Shown one piece after another: positions 50,085 through 58,544 of a DNA stretch of 64,000 nucleotides. This DNA is from Erwinia sp050410775. GTDB taxonomy: Bacteria; Pseudomonadota; Gammaproteobacteria; Enterobacterales; Enterobacteriaceae. A program made the translations under genes and the position numbers. Below the pieces are notes generated by a model. It was not told the origin of the DNA. It saw only the letters and a list, made by a program, of their open reading frames with translations, and ran no database searches. Numbering within the stretch: the stretch's first letter is position 1; each line of letters starts with the position of its first letter. The stretch is from assembly GCF_050410775.1 (NCBI RefSeq), contig NZ_CP191229.1, one strand, 5' to 3'.

Positions 50085-50822
50085 ATGAGCTTTACACAGG
50101 ATGTTCAGGCACTGGAGCCCGGTCAGCTTATCCAGCTTATTGAGATAGACGGGTCAGAGTTTGGGCTCGATAAGGTGCTGCGATTCCATGCGCATAATAT
50201 TGATTCAGCGGGCTGGGCATCATTTGCTGCCGAAAAGCTGCCATCAATTATCTGGCAGGGCAATGAGTACGATCCACACCCGTATGAACTGAAAGGCGTG
50301 GAGTTGTCCAGTACCGGCTCGCAGCCCACACCAACTTTGTCAGTTGCCAATGTGGAGAACTACGTTTCCGCGCTGTGTTTACAGTATGACGACATGGTTA
50401 AGGCGAAGGTTAAGGTTCACACGACACTTGCCAAATATCTCGACGCCGCGAACTGGGAGGCAGGAAATCCTAACGCCAGCCCGGTCGATGAGCGCGTACA
50501 GCTTTTCTACATCAACTCCAAGTCCGCTGAGACGCGCATTCAGGTAGATTTTGAACTGTGCTCACCCTTCGATGTGCAGAGCCTCCAGTTGCCAACAAGG
50601 CAGATTATGCCCGTCTGCACCTGGTGCATGCGGGGCTGGTACCGCACCGGCACAGGATGCGACTACAACGGCAATAAATATTTCACCAAAGATGGCACTC
50701 CGACCGACAATCCGGGCCTGGACGTGTGCGGCGGGCGCCTGAGCGACTGCAAGCTTCGTTTTGGTGCTGCCAGTCCGCTACCGTTTGGTGGTTTCCCGGC
50801 GGCCAACCTACAGGGAAGATGA
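50085..50822 (+). CDS. Minor tail protein L
   Basis: The 245-residue protein is lambda L-like. It contains LEPGQLIQLIEIDGSEFGLD, a central VKAKVKVHTTLAKYLDAANW and a cysteine-rich C-terminal domain (VCTWCMRGWYRTGTGCDYNG plus VCGGRLSDCKLRFG). The cysteines probably bind the Fe-S cluster reported for lambda L. It is the next tail-tip layer. Confidence 0.93.
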   Translation: MSFTQDVQALEPGQLIQLIEIDGSEFGLDKVLRFHAHNIDSAGWASFAAEKLPSIIWQGNEYDPHPYELKGVELSSTGSQPTPTLSVANVENYVSALCLQYDDMVKAKVKVHTTLAKYLDAANWEAGNPNASPVDERVQLFYINSKSAETRIQVDFELCSPFDVQSLQLPTRQIMPVCTWCMRGWYRTGTGCDYNGNKYFTKDGTPTDNPGLDVCGGRLSDCKLRFGAASPLPFGGFPAANLQGR

Positions 50823-51544
50823 TCATGCGGAAAAAAATCATTAACGCTGTCCGCGCTCACGTTGAGGCGGAGTACCCCAACGAGGCCTGCGGGGTGGTTA
50901 TTCAGTCAGGCCGGTCGCAGAGTTACATTCCATGCCGGAACATTTCAGACACCCCATCCGAACATTTCTCGCTGGCGCCGCAGGACTACGCAGCGGCAGA
51001 AGAGCAGGGGGAAGTGCTGATGATAATTCACTCCCATCCCGATGTGGTCCAGCTCGTTCCCTCTGAGATGGACCGGGTTCAGTGTGACCACTCCGGTATT
51101 GAATGGGGAATTATGTCCTGGCCGGATGGTGATTTCTGCACGATATCACCGCGTGTGGATCGTGATTATACCGGCAGGCAATGGGTGCTCGGCCACGCAG
51201 ACTGCTGGGCGCTTATCATGGACTACTACCGGCAGGAGCACGGGCTGGAGCTGAACAACTGGTCTGTTGATTACGAGTGGTGGAAGGGCGGAGAAGAAAA
51301 CCGCTATGAAGATAACTGGCAGGCCGAGGGGTTCGTGGAAGTGCCGTCGGCAGAGATGCGGGAAGGTGACATGCTGATGATGCAGGTCAGCGCGCCGGTT
51401 ATTAACCACGCCGCAATTTACCTTGGTGACAACATCATTCTGCACCACATGTCTGGTCAACTCTCTGCCCGGGTGCCTTATGGCAAATATTACCGGGATA
51501 GGACGATGCGGGTGGTGCGCAGAAAGGAGTTAACGGATGCTTAA
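50819..51544 (+). CDS. Tail assembly protein K (JAMM plus NlpC/P60)
   Basis: The 241-residue lambda K-like protein has a JAMM metalloprotease part with H71-S-H73 and S82/D85 (IIHSHPDVVQLVPSEMD). An NlpC/P60 domain follows, with Cys129 (GHADCWALI) and the His of NHAAIYLGD. It is implicated in tip assembly. ATG 50819 overlaps the L stop; ATG 50825 two codons later is an alternative. Confidence 0.93.
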   Translation: MIMRKKIINAVRAHVEAEYPNEACGVVIQSGRSQSYIPCRNISDTPSEHFSLAPQDYAAAEEQGEVLMIIHSHPDVVQLVPSEMDRVQCDHSGIEWGIMSWPDGDFCTISPRVDRDYTGRQWVLGHADCWALIMDYYRQEHGLELNNWSVDYEWWKGGEENRYEDNWQAEGFVEVPSAEMREGDMLMMQVSAPVINHAAIYLGDNIILHHMSGQLSARVPYGKYYRDRTMRVVRRKELTDA

Positions 51545-52172
51545 AACTATGACCCTGAAAGGGGCGCTGGCAAAGAAATTCGGCAGGACACACAGCTATC
51601 ATGTGGCTGACCTGCGTGAAATGCTAAGGGCTATGTGCGCGACGGTGCCGGGGTTCAAGAAATACGTATCCTCGGCGCACATGAGCGGTATTCGCTTCGC
51701 CTTCTTCAACGGGAAAAATAACATCGGGATAGAAGAGTTCGACATGTCCCGCGGCGCAACTGATTACACAATGCAGCCGGTGATTGAAGGTGCCAAAAGT
51801 GGTGGAACACTGCAAATCGTGATTGGTGCGGTTGCGCTGGTTGCGGCATTTTTCACCGCAGGGGCGTCGATGGCGGCATACAGCAGCGCGCTGGCGGCGA
51901 CCGGTGCGGCAGTTACAGCATCAACCACAGCAGCCACTATCCTGACCGGGATCGGCATATCCATGATGCTGGGCGGCGTGGTCCAGATGCTGACCCCACA
52001 GCCAAAATATGACATCGGTTCCGCATCCAGTACTGACAACCAGGCAAACTACGCGTTTGGCGCGCCGGTCAATACCGTGGCTATGGGCTACCCTGTTCCG
52101 GTGTTATACGGGCAGCGTGAGATAGGCGGCGCGATTATCAGCGCTGGTATATTCTCCAGCGATCAACAGTAA
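51537..52172 (+). CDS. Tail assembly protein I
   Basis: This 211-residue lambda I-like protein has an N-terminal ubiquitin-like part (TLKGALAKKFGRTHSYHVAD). A Gly/Ala-rich membrane-like centre follows (GAVALVAAFFTAGASMAAYS), then VPVLYGQREIGGAIISAGIF. It overlaps K by 8 bp with AAGGAG upstream. Confidence 0.92.
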   Translation: MLKTMTLKGALAKKFGRTHSYHVADLREMLRAMCATVPGFKKYVSSAHMSGIRFAFFNGKNNIGIEEFDMSRGATDYTMQPVIEGAKSGGTLQIVIGAVALVAAFFTAGASMAAYSSALAATGAAVTASTTAATILTGIGISMMLGGVVQMLTPQPKYDIGSASSTDNQANYAFGAPVNTVAMGYPVPVLYGQREIGGAIISAGIFSSDQQ

Positions 52173-52191
52173 CAAGCTAATTCAGCTTCAG

Positions 52192-52214
52192 GCCACCTCC
52201 GGGTGGCTTTTTTT
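52192..52214 (+). terminator. Terminator between I and J
   Basis: GCCACC-TCCG-GGTGGC and seven T, running into ATGGGTGAAATATG, the J start region. Almost the same leader follows the terminator before L. Confidence 0.85.
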
Positions 52215-52225
52215 ATGGGTGAAAT

Positions 52226-55200
52226 ATGCAACTTCTTCAGGGCGGCATTATCCACGGCAGCAAGGGCGGTAGTGCCAAGGCGCATACGCCGGTAGAACAG
52301 GAAGACAACCTGCTGTCAGTAGCGAAGCTCAAACTGCTGCTCGCACTGGCGGAAGGGGAGATACAGGGTGACCTGACGGCCCAGCAGATTTTCCTCAACG
52401 ACACGGCGCTTGCCAGCGATAGCGGGGTATTCAATTTCACCGGCGTGAAATGGGAGTACAGGAATGGCACGCAGGACCAGACATACATTCAGGGCATGCC
52501 GGAAATTGATAACGAATTATCGGCGAACATCGAGGTTAAGCAATCGTCGCCCTGGGTGCGTCAGTTCACAAACCTGACCCTGGATGCGGTCCGCATTAAG
52601 CTGAGCCTGCCCGTGCAGTATGAGTATAAAGACAATGGCGACATGGTCGGCACCGTCACGCAATACGCAATCGATCTGTCAACGGACGGTGGGTCATGGA
52701 AGACGGTGGTTAACGGCCGGTTCGACGGCAAAACCACGTCTGATTACCAGCGTGACCACCGCATCGATCTGCCTGCATCCATTACTGGATGGTCAGTGCG
52801 CGTCCGTCGAATCACACCAGATTCTGATTCCAGCAAACTGATGAATGCCTTCCGGGTTTTTTCCTTCGCCGAGGTAATCGACAGTAAGGTACGCTACCCG
52901 AACACCGCACTGCTTTATATCGAACTCGACTCCAGTCAGTTTAACGGCAGCGTTCCAAAGGTAACCTGCAAGCCTAAAGGGAAGCTGATCCGCGTTCCGA
53001 CAACGTATAACCCTGAAACGCGCAGCTATGGCGGCACATGGACGGGGGATTTCAAGCTGGCATACAGCAATAACCCGGCGTGGGTCTTTTATGATCTGGT
53101 GCTTGATGAAATCTACGGAATGGGCAACCGCGTTGATCCCAGCATGATCGATAAATGGCAGCTGTATGCCATTGCGCAGTATTGCGATCAGAAGGTTTCC
53201 AATGGCGCCGGCGGCACAGAGCCCCGATTCACCTGCGACGTATACATCCAGAGCCAGCAGGATGCCTACAACGTGCTGAAAGACATTGCCGCAGTATTCA
53301 GGGGGATTACCTTCTGGGGTAACAGTCAGATATTCGTGAGTGCAGACGTCCCTCAGGACGATGTTGATATGGTTTATCACGCCTCTAACGTGATTGACGG
53401 ACTTTTCACCTATGCCGGCGGTTCTTACAAGAACCGGTACAGCTCCTGCAAAGTGTCATGGTCAGACCCGATTAATCACTATTCGGATACCATTGAGGCT
53501 GTCTACGACACCGATCTGGTTCAGCGCTACGGAGTTAACGATATGCAGCTGACCGCAATCGGCTGCACTTCTCAGAGCGAGGCGCACCGGCGCGGGCGCT
53601 GGGCAATACTTTCCAATGCAAAAGACGGCTCAATCTCTTTTGGTGTGGGGCTGGATGGTTATCTGCCGCTGCCGGCTGAAATAATCGGCGTCGCTGATCC
53701 GTTCCGGGCGGGCAAACCAAATGGCGGACGCATCAGCGCAGTCAGTGGTAATAAAATCACGCTGGACCGCGCAGCAGATTTTGCCGCGGGCGACCGTCTG
53801 GTTATTAACCTGCCGGATGGTAAGGCGCAGAGCCGCACAATCAGTGTTGTAAGCGCCGACAAAAAGACGTTTACCGTTTCCATGTCCTACCGAATGCCAC
53901 CTGTTCCGGGGGCTGTCTGGACAATCGACAGCGATAATCTGGCTATCCAGTACTACCGCGTCACTTCCATCTCCTCCAACGATGACGGCACATTCACTGT
54001 TGCAGGCGTACAGCATGACCCTGAAAAATACCGGTACATTGATGATGGAGTGAAGATTGATCCGGCGCCGATAACGGTGACGCCGGTCAGCGTTATGAAA
54101 GCACCGGCCAACATCGTCATTACCGAAGTTGATCACGTGTCACAGGGGCTCACCGTCGCCTCTATGCAGGCGCGGTGGGATAAGGTTGATGGCGCTATAC
54201 GTTATGTGGCTCAGTGGCGTAAGGACAACGGCGACTGGGTGAATGTGGGGCAGGCCAGCGCGCAGGGCTTTACTATTCAGGGGATTTACTCCGGCGTCTA
54301 TGATGTCCGGGTGCGTGCCATTAACCCTGTTGATGTCTCTTCGCCATGGGGCTACGCGGAATCCACTACGCTGAGCGGCAAAACCGGCAAGCCTGGCACC
54401 CCTGTCAGCCTGCATGCTTCTGATGATGTTACCTGGCATATAAACCTGACCTGGGGCTTTCCGGCGGGCGCCGGTGATACGGCTTATACGGAAATTCAGC
54501 TGGCAACCACAGCCGACGGGCAAAACCCGCAGTTGCTTGTTAACGTCCCATACCCGGCTGTCAGCTATCAGCACGGGCCAATGCCCGCAGGCGTGATCCG
54601 CTGGTACCGGGCGCGCCTCGTGGATCGCATCGGTAATAAGGGGGACTGGACGGGCTTTGTTGAGGGCTCGAGCAGTGTGGATGCAACAGACCTGCTTGGC
54701 GATATTGTGGATCAGGTGCTTGAGACAGATGCTGGCAAACAGCTGATATCAAACGTTGATACCAACATAGAAGGGTTGCTGGTAAATGCCCTTAACCTCA
54801 ATGCCACGGTAGATCACCAGATGGCAGAGTCAGGCAAAAACCGGGCTGACATCCTGACTGTCAGGCAGACAGTAGCGGATAATGACAAGGCTTACGCTCA
54901 ACAGTTCGAGCAGGTCCAGGCGAGCGTCGGCGGCAACACCGCTGCTATTCAGCAGACATCTACCGCGCTGGCTGACACAAACGGGAAACTCTCTGCGCAG
55001 TACTCCGTTAAAGTTGCCGTGGACAGCAATGGACGCCAGTACGCCGCCGGGATGGGGATTGGTGTTGAAAACACGCCTTCAGGAATGCAGACGCAGGTAC
55101 TTTTCCTTGCCGATCGCTTCTCTATTCTTTCCGGCGCAGATCAGAACTTCTATTCACCCTTTACGGTCCAGAACGATCAGGTCTTTATCAGTGATGCGTT

Positions 55201-55438
55201 CATACAGAACGGGACAATAACCAGTGCCAAAATAAAGGATGCTGCCATTACAAACGCAAAAATAGCGGGGACGATTGAATCCGCAGGTTATGCGGCTGGT
55301 AATGGATGGCAGTTTGGGAAAGACAATAACCAGCTTAATTTTCGATCTTCTATCAGTGGCGCTTTTATGGATGCCACCGGATTTGGCGTAAAAAATAGTG
55401 CAGGACTGGTAATGGTAAAACTGGGGGCTAAACCATAA
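52226..55438 (+). CDS. Tail tip / host specificity protein J
   Basis: The 1070-residue lambda J-like protein opens MQLLQGGIIHGSKGGSAKAH with DNLLSVAKLKLLLALAEGEI. Hub domains, two fibronectin-III-like segments (about 610-800) and a coiled-coil plus variable C-terminus follow (VLFLADRFSILSGADQNFYS, then FVQ/NGTITSAKIKDAAITNAK). The C-terminus usually decides the receptor. It ends overlapping the next gene. Confidence 0.93.
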   Translation: MQLLQGGIIHGSKGGSAKAHTPVEQEDNLLSVAKLKLLLALAEGEIQGDLTAQQIFLNDTALASDSGVFNFTGVKWEYRNGTQDQTYIQGMPEIDNELSANIEVKQSSPWVRQFTNLTLDAVRIKLSLPVQYEYKDNGDMVGTVTQYAIDLSTDGGSWKTVVNGRFDGKTTSDYQRDHRIDLPASITGWSVRVRRITPDSDSSKLMNAFRVFSFAEVIDSKVRYPNTALLYIELDSSQFNGSVPKVTCKPKGKLIRVPTTYNPETRSYGGTWTGDFKLAYSNNPAWVFYDLVLDEIYGMGNRVDPSMIDKWQLYAIAQYCDQKVSNGAGGTEPRFTCDVYIQSQQDAYNVLKDIAAVFRGITFWGNSQIFVSADVPQDDVDMVYHASNVIDGLFTYAGGSYKNRYSSCKVSWSDPINHYSDTIEAVYDTDLVQRYGVNDMQLTAIGCTSQSEAHRRGRWAILSNAKDGSISFGVGLDGYLPLPAEIIGVADPFRAGKPNGGRISAVSGNKITLDRAADFAAGDRLVINLPDGKAQSRTISVVSADKKTFTVSMSYRMPPVPGAVWTIDSDNLAIQYYRVTSISSNDDGTFTVAGVQHDPEKYRYIDDGVKIDPAPITVTPVSVMKAPANIVITEVDHVSQGLTVASMQARWDKVDGAIRYVAQWRKDNGDWVNVGQASAQGFTIQGIYSGVYDVRVRAINPVDVSSPWGYAESTTLSGKTGKPGTPVSLHASDDVTWHINLTWGFPAGAGDTAYTEIQLATTADGQNPQLLVNVPYPAVSYQHGPMPAGVIRWYRARLVDRIGNKGDWTGFVEGSSSVDATDLLGDIVDQVLETDAGKQLISNVDTNIEGLLVNALNLNATVDHQMAESGKNRADILTVRQTVADNDKAYAQQFEQVQASVGGNTAAIQQTSTALADTNGKLSAQYSVKVAVDSNGRQYAAGMGIGVENTPSGMQTQVLFLADRFSILSGADQNFYSPFTVQNDQVFISDAFIQNGTITSAKIKDAAITNAKIAGTIESAGYAAGNGWQFGKDNNQLNFRSSISGAFMDATGFGVKNSAGLVMVKLGAKP

Positions 55439-56433
55439 TGGCAGAAAATGGATGCTGGATAACCAATGACAATGGTTTGACATATTATAATCTGAATGGT
55501 GGTGGCGGCAGGGCTGTCACATTTCTTCAGAGAATAAAATCAGCGCCAGGCTCAAAGAAGGGCGAAACATCATTCAGCTATACTATTGCAAATAAATCAC
55601 CTAACAGTAAATTATTCGTAATACCCATTACCGGAGGGAAAGTTTTCGATGGTGGCACATCCGCTGTTCCTGTAGGCATTGGCCTGTCTGGTATCGGGAT
55701 AAATGGCAATGTGGTAACCATCAACTACAACGATTACTCAGGCTTCGATCAGGGTTCGATAGACGGAGACCCGTGGTTCTATTTCGACGTGTATCAGAGC
55801 ATTGATGCTGGCGATAATTTTGGCCTGTATTTTCTGAATGACCTGACATCATTCACCGCAATCAGCGATGTGTCAAAATCAGGCCTGTGTGTTTACCGGA
55901 CCACGGTTACTGTCAGCGGTGAGTGGGCTGTGCCGGCTAGTGTTGAGGGATACGGTAATTGTTGCGTTTGCGCCAGCTGGGATCACCCCAGCGCAGTCGT
56001 TGAATTCGATAGCAGCCGCAAAATCGTCACTGTTACCGGTGGCCCGATCCGGCTGAACATCGCCGTGTTTTCCAATGGGTTTAATTTGAGAATGCCCGAT
56101 TACGGACTGTTTATTTATAACAGTGCTGGCGTCTGCACATTCAATTCACTGTATATACCGTTTTTTATAAAAAACTCACTGACTCTGACTGACGCCTATA
56201 AAGCCACTGGCGTTGAAAAACCAATGATCCCGCTTTGTGTTACCGGGGTCGGTTTTTTTAAATACTCGGGAAATTTCTACCGTATATACAATAAAGGGAT
56301 AGTGATGTCAGGAGGGAGTATTAAAGCTGGTCAGGGTAAAACGCTGGCCCAGTATAATATGGGTAATTATAACATCTACGCGCCTGGCTCAAATCTAACC
56401 GTTAATATCCTTGATGGAAGCCAGTACTTTTAA
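55438..56433 (+). CDS. Tail-tip associated protein, 331 aa
   Basis: A beta-rich protein opening MAENGCWITNDNGLTYYNLN with many Gly/Asn/Tyr, ending SNLTVNILDGSQYF. Its 1-bp overlap with J suggests a tip or fibre subunit (DUF6453-like perhaps). The end motif VNILDGSQYF resembles VNLTDGSQYTG in the following fibre protein, hinting at a shared repeat unit. Confidence 0.75.
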   Translation: MAENGCWITNDNGLTYYNLNGGGGRAVTFLQRIKSAPGSKKGETSFSYTIANKSPNSKLFVIPITGGKVFDGGTSAVPVGIGLSGIGINGNVVTINYNDYSGFDQGSIDGDPWFYFDVYQSIDAGDNFGLYFLNDLTSFTAISDVSKSGLCVYRTTVTVSGEWAVPASVEGYGNCCVCASWDHPSAVVEFDSSRKIVTVTGGPIRLNIAVFSNGFNLRMPDYGLFIYNSAGVCTFNSLYIPFFIKNSLTLTDAYKATGVEKPMIPLCVTGVGFFKYSGNFYRIYNKGIVMSGGSIKAGQGKTLAQYNMGNYNIYAPGSNLTVNILDGSQYF

Positions 56434-56450
56434 AAATCAAATCATCCAGT

Positions 56451-56476
56451 AACCCGGCCATCGTGCCGGGTTTTTT
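56451..56476 (+). terminator. Terminator before the fibre gene
   Basis: AACCCGGC / GCCGGGTT with a 6-nt loop and six T, followed by the GCCCGGAG ribosome site of the fibre gene. Confidence 0.8.
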
Positions 56477-56493
56477 ATTGCCCGGAGATAACT

Positions 56494-57744
56494 ATGCCAG
56501 CAGGCACTATCAAATTAACGAACAACTCTACCGCCGTAACCGGCACCGGCACATCATTCACAACTGAATTAAAACCCAATGATTTTCTGGTCGCCGTTGT
56601 AGGCGGTGTGACTTATACGCTCGGCGTGGATTCAGTAACCAGTAACACGGCGCTGGTCCTAAAAACTGCGTATAACGGCCCGGCGGCAACCGGGCAGGCG
56701 TGGACCCCAATCCCCAATGGCACTTTGGTTGGCATTACTGCTCAGGTGGCGGCTGATGTGGCCAAAGCCATCCGCGGCCTGAACCTGGACAAGGCGAACT
56801 GGCAACAAGTGTTCAGCGGTGCAGGGAATATCACGGTAAATCTGACTGATGGTAGCCAGTACACCGGCCCAGCGTGGAACAGTCTTTCTGATTCGCTAAG
56901 CGGCAAGATGAGTCGTAATCAGAACTTAAACGATGTTCAGGACAAGGCGGTTTCAAGGAACAACCTGGGGCTGGGAACAACAGCCACACGTAACGCATTA
57001 TCCAGCTCGGGTAGTATGTTATCTGAGGGTGATGCTGGATTACTGACATTTAAGCCGCCACTAATTGAAGGAAGTTACTTCCGATACCCATCGCAGGTAA
57101 GGAGAACGGGAGGTGTTGCTGATGGACCGGGTCTTCGATATGGTTCGGGAATGTATTTTGGTTATGATACTGATATTTGCTTTCATCTGCATATTGAAGG
57201 TAGCGGGGCTTTACGGTACAGGCATCTGGATGCCGGTTATATCAGGTATGACTACACAGTATACTCAACCGGTAACACGACGAAATCATCTGACGGCAGC
57301 CTGAAGGCGGCTTCCCCCGTCGCCCGCATCGTGAAATCTCAGGAAGATACGCAACGCACTGACGTGGATGAATCTGGTTTCGAATGGTGTGGCGCGGGGA
57401 CATGCAATGATGAAGCCCGGGGCATTAGCATTGCCCGCCTGGAGACTGGCGTGTACACCGTTACGGGCTCTCTCGGGCTGGCGAAGGAGGGGTGGTCATT
57501 GCTGCCGCCACGTGATCCTCAGGGTTCTGGCGATCTGGGTATCGTTGAAGCGGAAGAGACAGAAAGTGGAGGCATTACCGTTCGCCTTTATAAGCGTAAA
57601 TATATACTCAGCGATGAGGGCGAAATTGTCCTGACTAAGGGGACGTTAATAGACGTGCCACCTACCAGCTGGATTGATATCCGTCTGCAAATGCCAGAAA
57701 AGGAAAGCCCTGCGCCAATCGACGAATCCACCACGTCCTCATAA
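56494..57744 (+). CDS. Tail fibre protein
   Basis: The 416-residue protein opens MPAGTIKLTNNSTAVTGTGT, a common side-fibre N-terminal domain. The middle has LSGKMSRNQNLNDVQDKAVS, NNLGLGTTATRNAL-type pyocin-knob repeats. The C-terminus (VKSQEDTQRTDVDESGFEWC then LYKRKYILSDEGEIVLTKGT) is a conserved fibre-tip domain of lambdoid phages. It probably contacts the host surface. Confidence 0.87.
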   Translation: MPAGTIKLTNNSTAVTGTGTSFTTELKPNDFLVAVVGGVTYTLGVDSVTSNTALVLKTAYNGPAATGQAWTPIPNGTLVGITAQVAADVAKAIRGLNLDKANWQQVFSGAGNITVNLTDGSQYTGPAWNSLSDSLSGKMSRNQNLNDVQDKAVSRNNLGLGTTATRNALSSSGSMLSEGDAGLLTFKPPLIEGSYFRYPSQVRRTGGVADGPGLRYGSGMYFGYDTDICFHLHIEGSGALRYRHLDAGYIRYDYTVYSTGNTTKSSDGSLKAASPVARIVKSQEDTQRTDVDESGFEWCGAGTCNDEARGISIARLETGVYTVTGSLGLAKEGWSLLPPRDPQGSGDLGIVEAEETESGGITVRLYKRKYILSDEGEIVLTKGTLIDVPPTSWIDIRLQMPEKESPAPIDESTTSS

Positions 57745-57773
57745 GCCCTTGCCATCCTCCGCTGATCAAACTA

Positions 57774-57789
57774 CTGTATATAAAAACAG
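57774..57789 (+). promoter_or_regulatory. LexA (SOS) box of the distal cassette
   Basis: CTGT-ATATAAAA-ACAG is a perfect match to the LexA palindrome ends, 18 bp before the start of an 80-codon gene. It makes the two following genes damage-inducible, independent of the prophage late promoter. Confidence 0.9.
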
Positions 57790-57806
57790 TATAAATGGAG
57801 GTGGTT

Positions 57807-58049
57807 ATGGGGCGTAGAGACGATATACCGGCAGCATTCAGGGCGAGCATCAGGATAAGCGAGCAGGGGCGACGCACGGTCACCACGGCTGATTTTGTGC
57901 GGAACCTGTCACTGTACGGTCATGAATGGGGGCTAAAGGAGGCGAACAGCTGGATTGATTTCTATCAGACAACATTTAAGGACGTGTCCACGGAAGAGGG
58001 CGACCGCAGGACTTACCAGCTCTATAACCCAAACGGCGGGGGATATTGA
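57807..58049 (+). CDS. LexA-regulated prophage protein, 80 aa
   Basis: It begins MGRRDDIPAAFRASIRISEQ and continues RTVTTADFVRNLSLYGHEWG, ending YQLYNPNGGGY. GGAGGTGGTT precedes ATG 57807. It is transcribed from an SOS promoter with a UmuD-like gene 1 bp behind. Small LexA-controlled prophage proteins of this kind (Tum, Gft, DinI-like) often inactivate repressors or modulate SOS; no such activity is shown here. Confidence 0.8.
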   Translation: MGRRDDIPAAFRASIRISEQGRRTVTTADFVRNLSLYGHEWGLKEANSWIDFYQTTFKDVSTEEGDRRTYQLYNPNGGGY

Positions 58050-58050
58050 T

Positions 58051-58374
58051 ATGGGATTCCCGTCACCCGCGGCTGATTACGTAGAGCGCCGCCTGTGCCT
58101 GAACCAGTTGTTCCTGCATCACCCGGCTGCGTCCAGGCTCATTGAGTTTGGCGGACTGATTTACCTGGTGGATGCTGCCATTAAACCAGTAAATGGAGAT
58201 TACATTGCATATGAGCTATTTGGAGAGCAGGGCATTGGCCGGCTGATGGGCAATGCCATTATCACACCGGACGGTGAAGCGTTCGAAGGGGAGGCTTTGT
58301 CGGAGGTGGTTGTGATGGGATGCGTGACGCTGACTATCAAGCCACTTTTTGATGACAGCCGGCCCACGGTGTAG
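58051..58374 (+). CDS. UmuD-like protein lacking catalytic residues, 107 aa
   Basis: The start MGFPSPAADYVERRLCLNQL matches UmuD from its Cys-Gly cleavage point onward (CGFPSPAADYVEQRIDLNQL). VDAAIKPVNGDYIAYELFGE matches [20 protein letters not shown]. The GDSM segment with the catalytic serine is deleted and the Lys of the dyad is not present (IGRLM replaces FTVKKL). It begins where mature UmuD' does. It may act as a UmuD' mimic or decoy. Conserved frame argues against simple decay. Confidence 0.75.
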   Translation: MGFPSPAADYVERRLCLNQLFLHHPAASRLIEFGGLIYLVDAAIKPVNGDYIAYELFGEQGIGRLMGNAIITPDGEAFEGEALSEVVVMGCVTLTIKPLFDDSRPTV

Positions 58375-58392
58375 TGGGACATATCTGGGACA
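58375..58392. promoter_or_regulatory. Candidate integrase arm-type sites, right end
   Basis: TGGGACA at 58375-58381 and 58386-58392 has the same 11-bp spacing as the pair near the left end. A related TGGGACG is at 58440-58446, closer to the core. Confidence 0.6.
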
Positions 58393-58428
58393 TGCAAAGG
58401 TTTGTACCCTTTTCCAAGCCTTTGCATG
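58391..58428. terminator. Long hairpin at the end of the SOS cassette
   Basis: CATGCAAAGGTTTG (58391-58404) pairs with CAAGCCTTTGCATG (58415-58428), 14 bp with one T-G, followed by TTTTAGC. It is likely the terminator for the rightmost prophage genes. Confidence 0.65.
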
Positions 58429-58498
58429 TTTTAGCATGATGGGACGTGTGAGCGCGGCATAATGCGGTAAGTTGCTGTGTTAAAAGGTAAAACTTATA

Positions 58499-58544
58499 AT
58501 TCGTAATGCGAAGGTCGTAGGTTCGACTCCTATTATCGGCACCA
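58499..58544 (+). repeat. Right attachment site (attR), tRNA-Thr 3' fragment
   Basis: A 46-bp copy of the tRNA-Thr 3' half with two differences from the left copy, both in one T-stem base pair. This copy carries the T-A pair found in E. coli thrW. It lacks the 5' half and is not a functional tRNA. Confidence 0.92.

Larger units (their letters stand above)
14139..58544. mobile_element. Complete P22/lambda-type prophage with siphovirus morphogenesis genes
   Basis: About 44.4 kb are bounded by direct copies of the 3' half of tRNA-Thr. Integrase lies beside the left end and every functional module is present in lambdoid order: recombination, immunity, replication, late control, lysis, head, tail, fibres. 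No disrupted essential gene was seen, so it may be inducible. Integration and excision genes are P22-like. Immunity, CII and Exo are lambda-like. Packaging and tail genes are those of a long-tailed siphovirus, giving a layout reminiscent of phage ES18 (comparison from memory). Confidence 0.95.

Noticed and set aside
14109..58544. CRISPR arrays
   Set aside because: Repeats seen are operators, iterons or arm sites in sets of two to six; no regular repeat-spacer array is present.
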